Assembly: GCA_003532515.1 (NCBI GenBank)
Contig: DOEX01000039.1
Location: 1-7,379, forward strand
Length of the DNA stretch: 7,379 bases
Origin: Anaerolineaceae bacterium
GTDB taxonomy: Bacteria > Chloroflexota > Anaerolineae > Anaerolineales > Anaerolineaceae
Direction of reading: 5' to 3'
The notes below the pieces were generated by a model. The model saw nothing but the letters and a program-made list of their open reading frames with translations. It did not search any database and was not told where the DNA came from. Shown piece after piece: positions 5,925-7,379 of the stretch (positions within the stretch are counted from its first letter, which is position 1; every line of letters starts with the position of its first letter). Position numbers and translations under genes: made by a program.

Positions 5925-5956
5925 AAAAGAAGCAGACAACGTTGTCTGCTTCTTTT
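5925..5956 (-). terminator. 32-bp perfect palindrome, metK terminator
   Basis: AAAAGAAGCAGACAAC (5925-5940) is exactly mirrored by its reverse complement at 5941-5956 with no spacer, so the hairpin loop must open central base pairs. It lies 37 bases after the metK stop. On the minus strand it ends in TTTTT followed by GTAT, a reasonable U tract. On the plus strand it ends in TTTTC, but no gene reads into it from that side. Confidence 0.8.
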
Positions 5957-5993
5957 CTCGAAGATTTGATTCTGTAAAGAATTGATTCTTTTA

Positions 5994-7220
5994 CTATAGT
6001 CCAACAGCCTGCCGTAAAGCGTCAGCTCTGCCGGTTTTCTCCCAGGTCAGGTCGAGGTCGTCACGACCGAAGTGACCATAGCTGGCAAGTTGACGATAAA
6101 ACGGGCGGAGCAAGTCAAGATCGCGGATGATGGCGCGCGGGCGCAGATCGAATACCTGGCTGATTGCGTCGGCAATTTTATCGTCATCAACTGTTCCGGT
6201 TCCGAAAGTTTCCACATTGATGCTCAAGGGCTCAGGAACGCCGATGGCATACGAGAGCTGAACTTCGCAGCGCGAAGCCAAACCAGCCGCAACCACGTTT
6301 TTGGCAACCCAGCGGGCAGCGTAGGCAGCAGAACGATCGACCTTGGTCGGGTCTTTTCCGCTGAAAGCGCCACCGCCATGACGGCCCATGCCGCCGTAGG
6401 TATCCACGATGATCTTGCGTCCGGTCAGACCGGCATCGCCCATGGGTCCGCCGATAACGAAGCGACCAGTGGGGTTGACATAAATCTTAGTGTCTTCATC
6501 GATCAGTTCGGTTGGGATGGTGGGTTTGATGACGTGTTCGATCACATCGGCTCGGATGCGTTCATTGCTCAACTCGACATCCTCGAATTTGTCAGCATGC
6601 TGGCTGGAAATAACGATGGTGTGAATACGAACAGGTTTGCCGTAGTGGTATTCTACCGTCACCTGGCTTTTGCCGTCGGGGTACATCCAGCCGAGAGTTC
6701 CATTTTTGCGCACTTCTGCCATTCGGCGGGTAAGTTTATGCGCGTAGTAAATGGGCATTGGCATGAGGGTTTCGGTTTCGTCACAAGCGTAACCAAACAT
6801 CAAGCCCTGGTCACCGGCACCACCAGCAGCAATGTACTCTTCCGTGTAGGAAAAGTCCTGGGTGCCGCCGTTTCGATCGACACCCCGGGCGATATCGGGG
6901 GATTGGTTGGCAAGTGCCACCAGAACGCCGCAGGTAGTGCCATCGAAGCCTTTTTTACCGCGATCATAACCAATGTCATTAACAACTTCGCGCACAAGCG
7001 CGTCGATATCAACGTAAGTTTTGGTGGTGACTTCGCCATAGGTGAGCACGAAGCCAGTCTTGATGGCGGTTTCGCAAGCCACACGGCTGGATCGATCTTC
7101 TTTGATCATGGCATCCAGGATGGCGTCGCTGATCTGGTCACAAATCTTATCGGGATGACCTTCGGTCACCGATTCAGATGTGAACAGATATTTGGGTGAT
7201 TTCATAAATGTTGTTGTCAA
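5994..7220 (-). CDS. metK: S-adenosylmethionine synthetase
   Basis: Cytoplasmic enzyme that makes S-adenosylmethionine from methionine and ATP, releasing phosphate and pyrophosphate. It is the main methyl donor source. The 408 residues cover the whole three-domain family fold. Signatures seen: ESVTEGHPDK near the N-terminus (HPDK at 22-25), GAGDQGLMFGYA (134-145, the classic first signature), and GGGAFSGKDPTKVDRSAAYA (282-301), the glycine-rich second signature with the phosphate-binding Lys and Asp. The C-terminus YGHFGRDDLDLTWEKT is also typical. The start is taken as TTG at 7220 because AGGAGG (7226-7231) sits five bases upstream of it; the ATG at 7205 would be 20 bases away. The gene lies under a SAM-I riboswitch, so its product represses its own synthesis. 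It ends before a palindromic terminator. Confidence 0.97.
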   Translation of the reverse strand: MTTTFMKSPKYLFTSESVTEGHPDKICDQISDAILDAMIKEDRSSRVACETAIKTGFVLTYGEVTTKTYVDIDALVREVVNDIGYDRGKKGFDGTTCGVLVALANQSPDIARGVDRNGGTQDFSYTEEYIAAGGAGDQGLMFGYACDETETLMPMPIYYAHKLTRRMAEVRKNGTLGWMYPDGKSQVTVEYHYGKPVRIHTIVISSQHADKFEDVELSNERIRADVIEHVIKPTIPTELIDEDTKIYVNPTGRFVIGGPMGDAGLTGRKIIVDTYGGMGRHGGGAFSGKDPTKVDRSAAYAARWVAKNVVAAGLASRCEVQLSYAIGVPEPLSINVETFGTGTVDDDKIADAISQVFDLRPRAIIRDLDLLRPFYRQLASYGHFGRDDLDLTWEKTGRADALRQAVGL

Positions 7221-7225
7221 ATTAA

Positions 7226-7231
7226 CCTCCT
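7226..7231 (-). promoter_or_regulatory. Strong ribosome binding site that selects the TTG start of metK
   Basis: On the minus strand AGGAGG is followed by TTAAT and then TTG (7220-7218), the ideal five-base spacing. The first in-frame ATG (7205) lies 20 bases from this site, too far for normal initiation. Confidence 0.82.
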
Positions 7232-7241
7232 CAGGTTATAT

Positions 7242-7270
7242 AAAAAATGCCCCTGCAAGTGAGGGGCATT
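7242..7270 (-). terminator. Riboswitch-controlled intrinsic terminator in the metK leader
   Basis: A perfect 9-bp stem on the minus strand (AATGCCCCT at 7270-7262, AGGGGCATT at 7254-7246) with a 7-base loop is followed by six T residues (7247-7242). It lies between the SAM aptamer and the metK ribosome site. The left arm and loop edge (CCCCTCA, 7266-7260) can instead pair with TGAGAGG (7295-7289) at the 3' side of the aptamer, with one mismatch. That is the expected antiterminator when SAM is absent. Confidence 0.87.
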
Positions 7271-7288
7271 CCGCGGGGTATGCTTTAG

Positions 7289-7379
7289 CCTCTCATCTTC
7301 CAGATCTGTCTGCCGGAGTTGGCACCATACACTAGGTTGGTTGCCGAGGTTTCGTAGGGCCGGTCCCTCCACCTCTCTG
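7289..7379 (-). ncRNA. SAM-I (S-box) riboswitch aptamer, truncated at the window edge
   Basis: Read on the minus strand from 7379, the sequence begins AGAGAGGTGGAGGGAC after one base. It continues with GGCCC, ACGAAACCTCGGCAACC, then GGTGCCAACTCC, GGCAGA and GATGAGAGG. These are the conserved blocks of the SAM-I aptamer in the right order: the P1/P2 junction with GGAGGGAC, the GGCAACC of P2, the GGTGCCAA of P3, the P4 region, and the GATGAGA closing strand. The 5' strand of P1 runs off the window, so the element is partial here. SAM binding would stabilise P1, release the terminator downstream and shut off metK. Confidence 0.95.

Noticed and set aside
6072..7199. A 375-codon plus-strand open frame opposite metK
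   Set aside because: It lies wholly antisense to a conserved metK with all its signatures. Its translation has no recognisable motif, and no ribosome site or promoter was seen. It reflects the codon bias of metK.
607..7270. The greA terminator and the metK leader terminator share AATGCCCC and GGGGCATT arms, suggesting a dispersed repeat
   Set aside because: Two copies of an eight-base arm with different inner stems and loops fit convergent terminator design. A repeat family would need further copies, which are not in this window.

Overview
The window looks like ordinary chromosome from a Chloroflexota bacterium, most likely class Anaerolineae or a close relative. This is inferred from the feel of the protein sequences, the moderate GC content, Thr-Pro-rich surface linkers of the TPTNTP type, a sortase in a lineage without an LPS-type envelope, and the greA-lysS pairing. 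No 16S gene or other decisive marker is present, so the taxonomy is a judgement.

Layout: seven protein genes in two convergent blocks. The plus-strand block (1-3909) has a promoter, greA (transcript-cleavage factor), a strong intrinsic terminator, lysS (class II lysyl-tRNA synthetase), an ECF sigma factor and, overlapping its stop codon, a putative membrane anti-sigma factor. It ends at a 12-bp-stem terminator at 3878-3909. The minus-strand block is read from 7379 down to 3929. It has a SAM-I riboswitch cut by the window edge, its terminator/antiterminator platform, metK (S-adenosylmethionine synthetase, TTG start), a 32-bp perfect palindrome acting as the metK terminator, a class B-type sortase with its own promoter, and a secreted Thr-Pro stalk protein. 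That protein ends in a VPNTG sorting motif, a hydrophobic helix and a basic tail.

How the genes fit together: greA, lysS and metK are housekeeping genes. metK is controlled by its own product through the riboswitch. The sigma/anti-sigma pair is a transmembrane signalling module: the predicted inhibitor has a degenerate zinc-binding motif, two membrane helices and a Gly-rich, Glu/Pro-rich extracytoplasmic loop. The sortase and stalk protein are adjacent and co-oriented, and look like an enzyme and substrate for covalent surface display. Each has its own recognisable promoter, and the sortase promoter is so close to the ATG that the mRNA is probably leaderless.

There is no mobile element, CRISPR array, tRNA or rRNA. 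The longest gap between genes is about 200 bp (4754-4957). The most interesting content is the sortase/VPNTG-substrate pair with its 45-bp in-frame repeats, and the unusual two-helix anti-sigma candidate.
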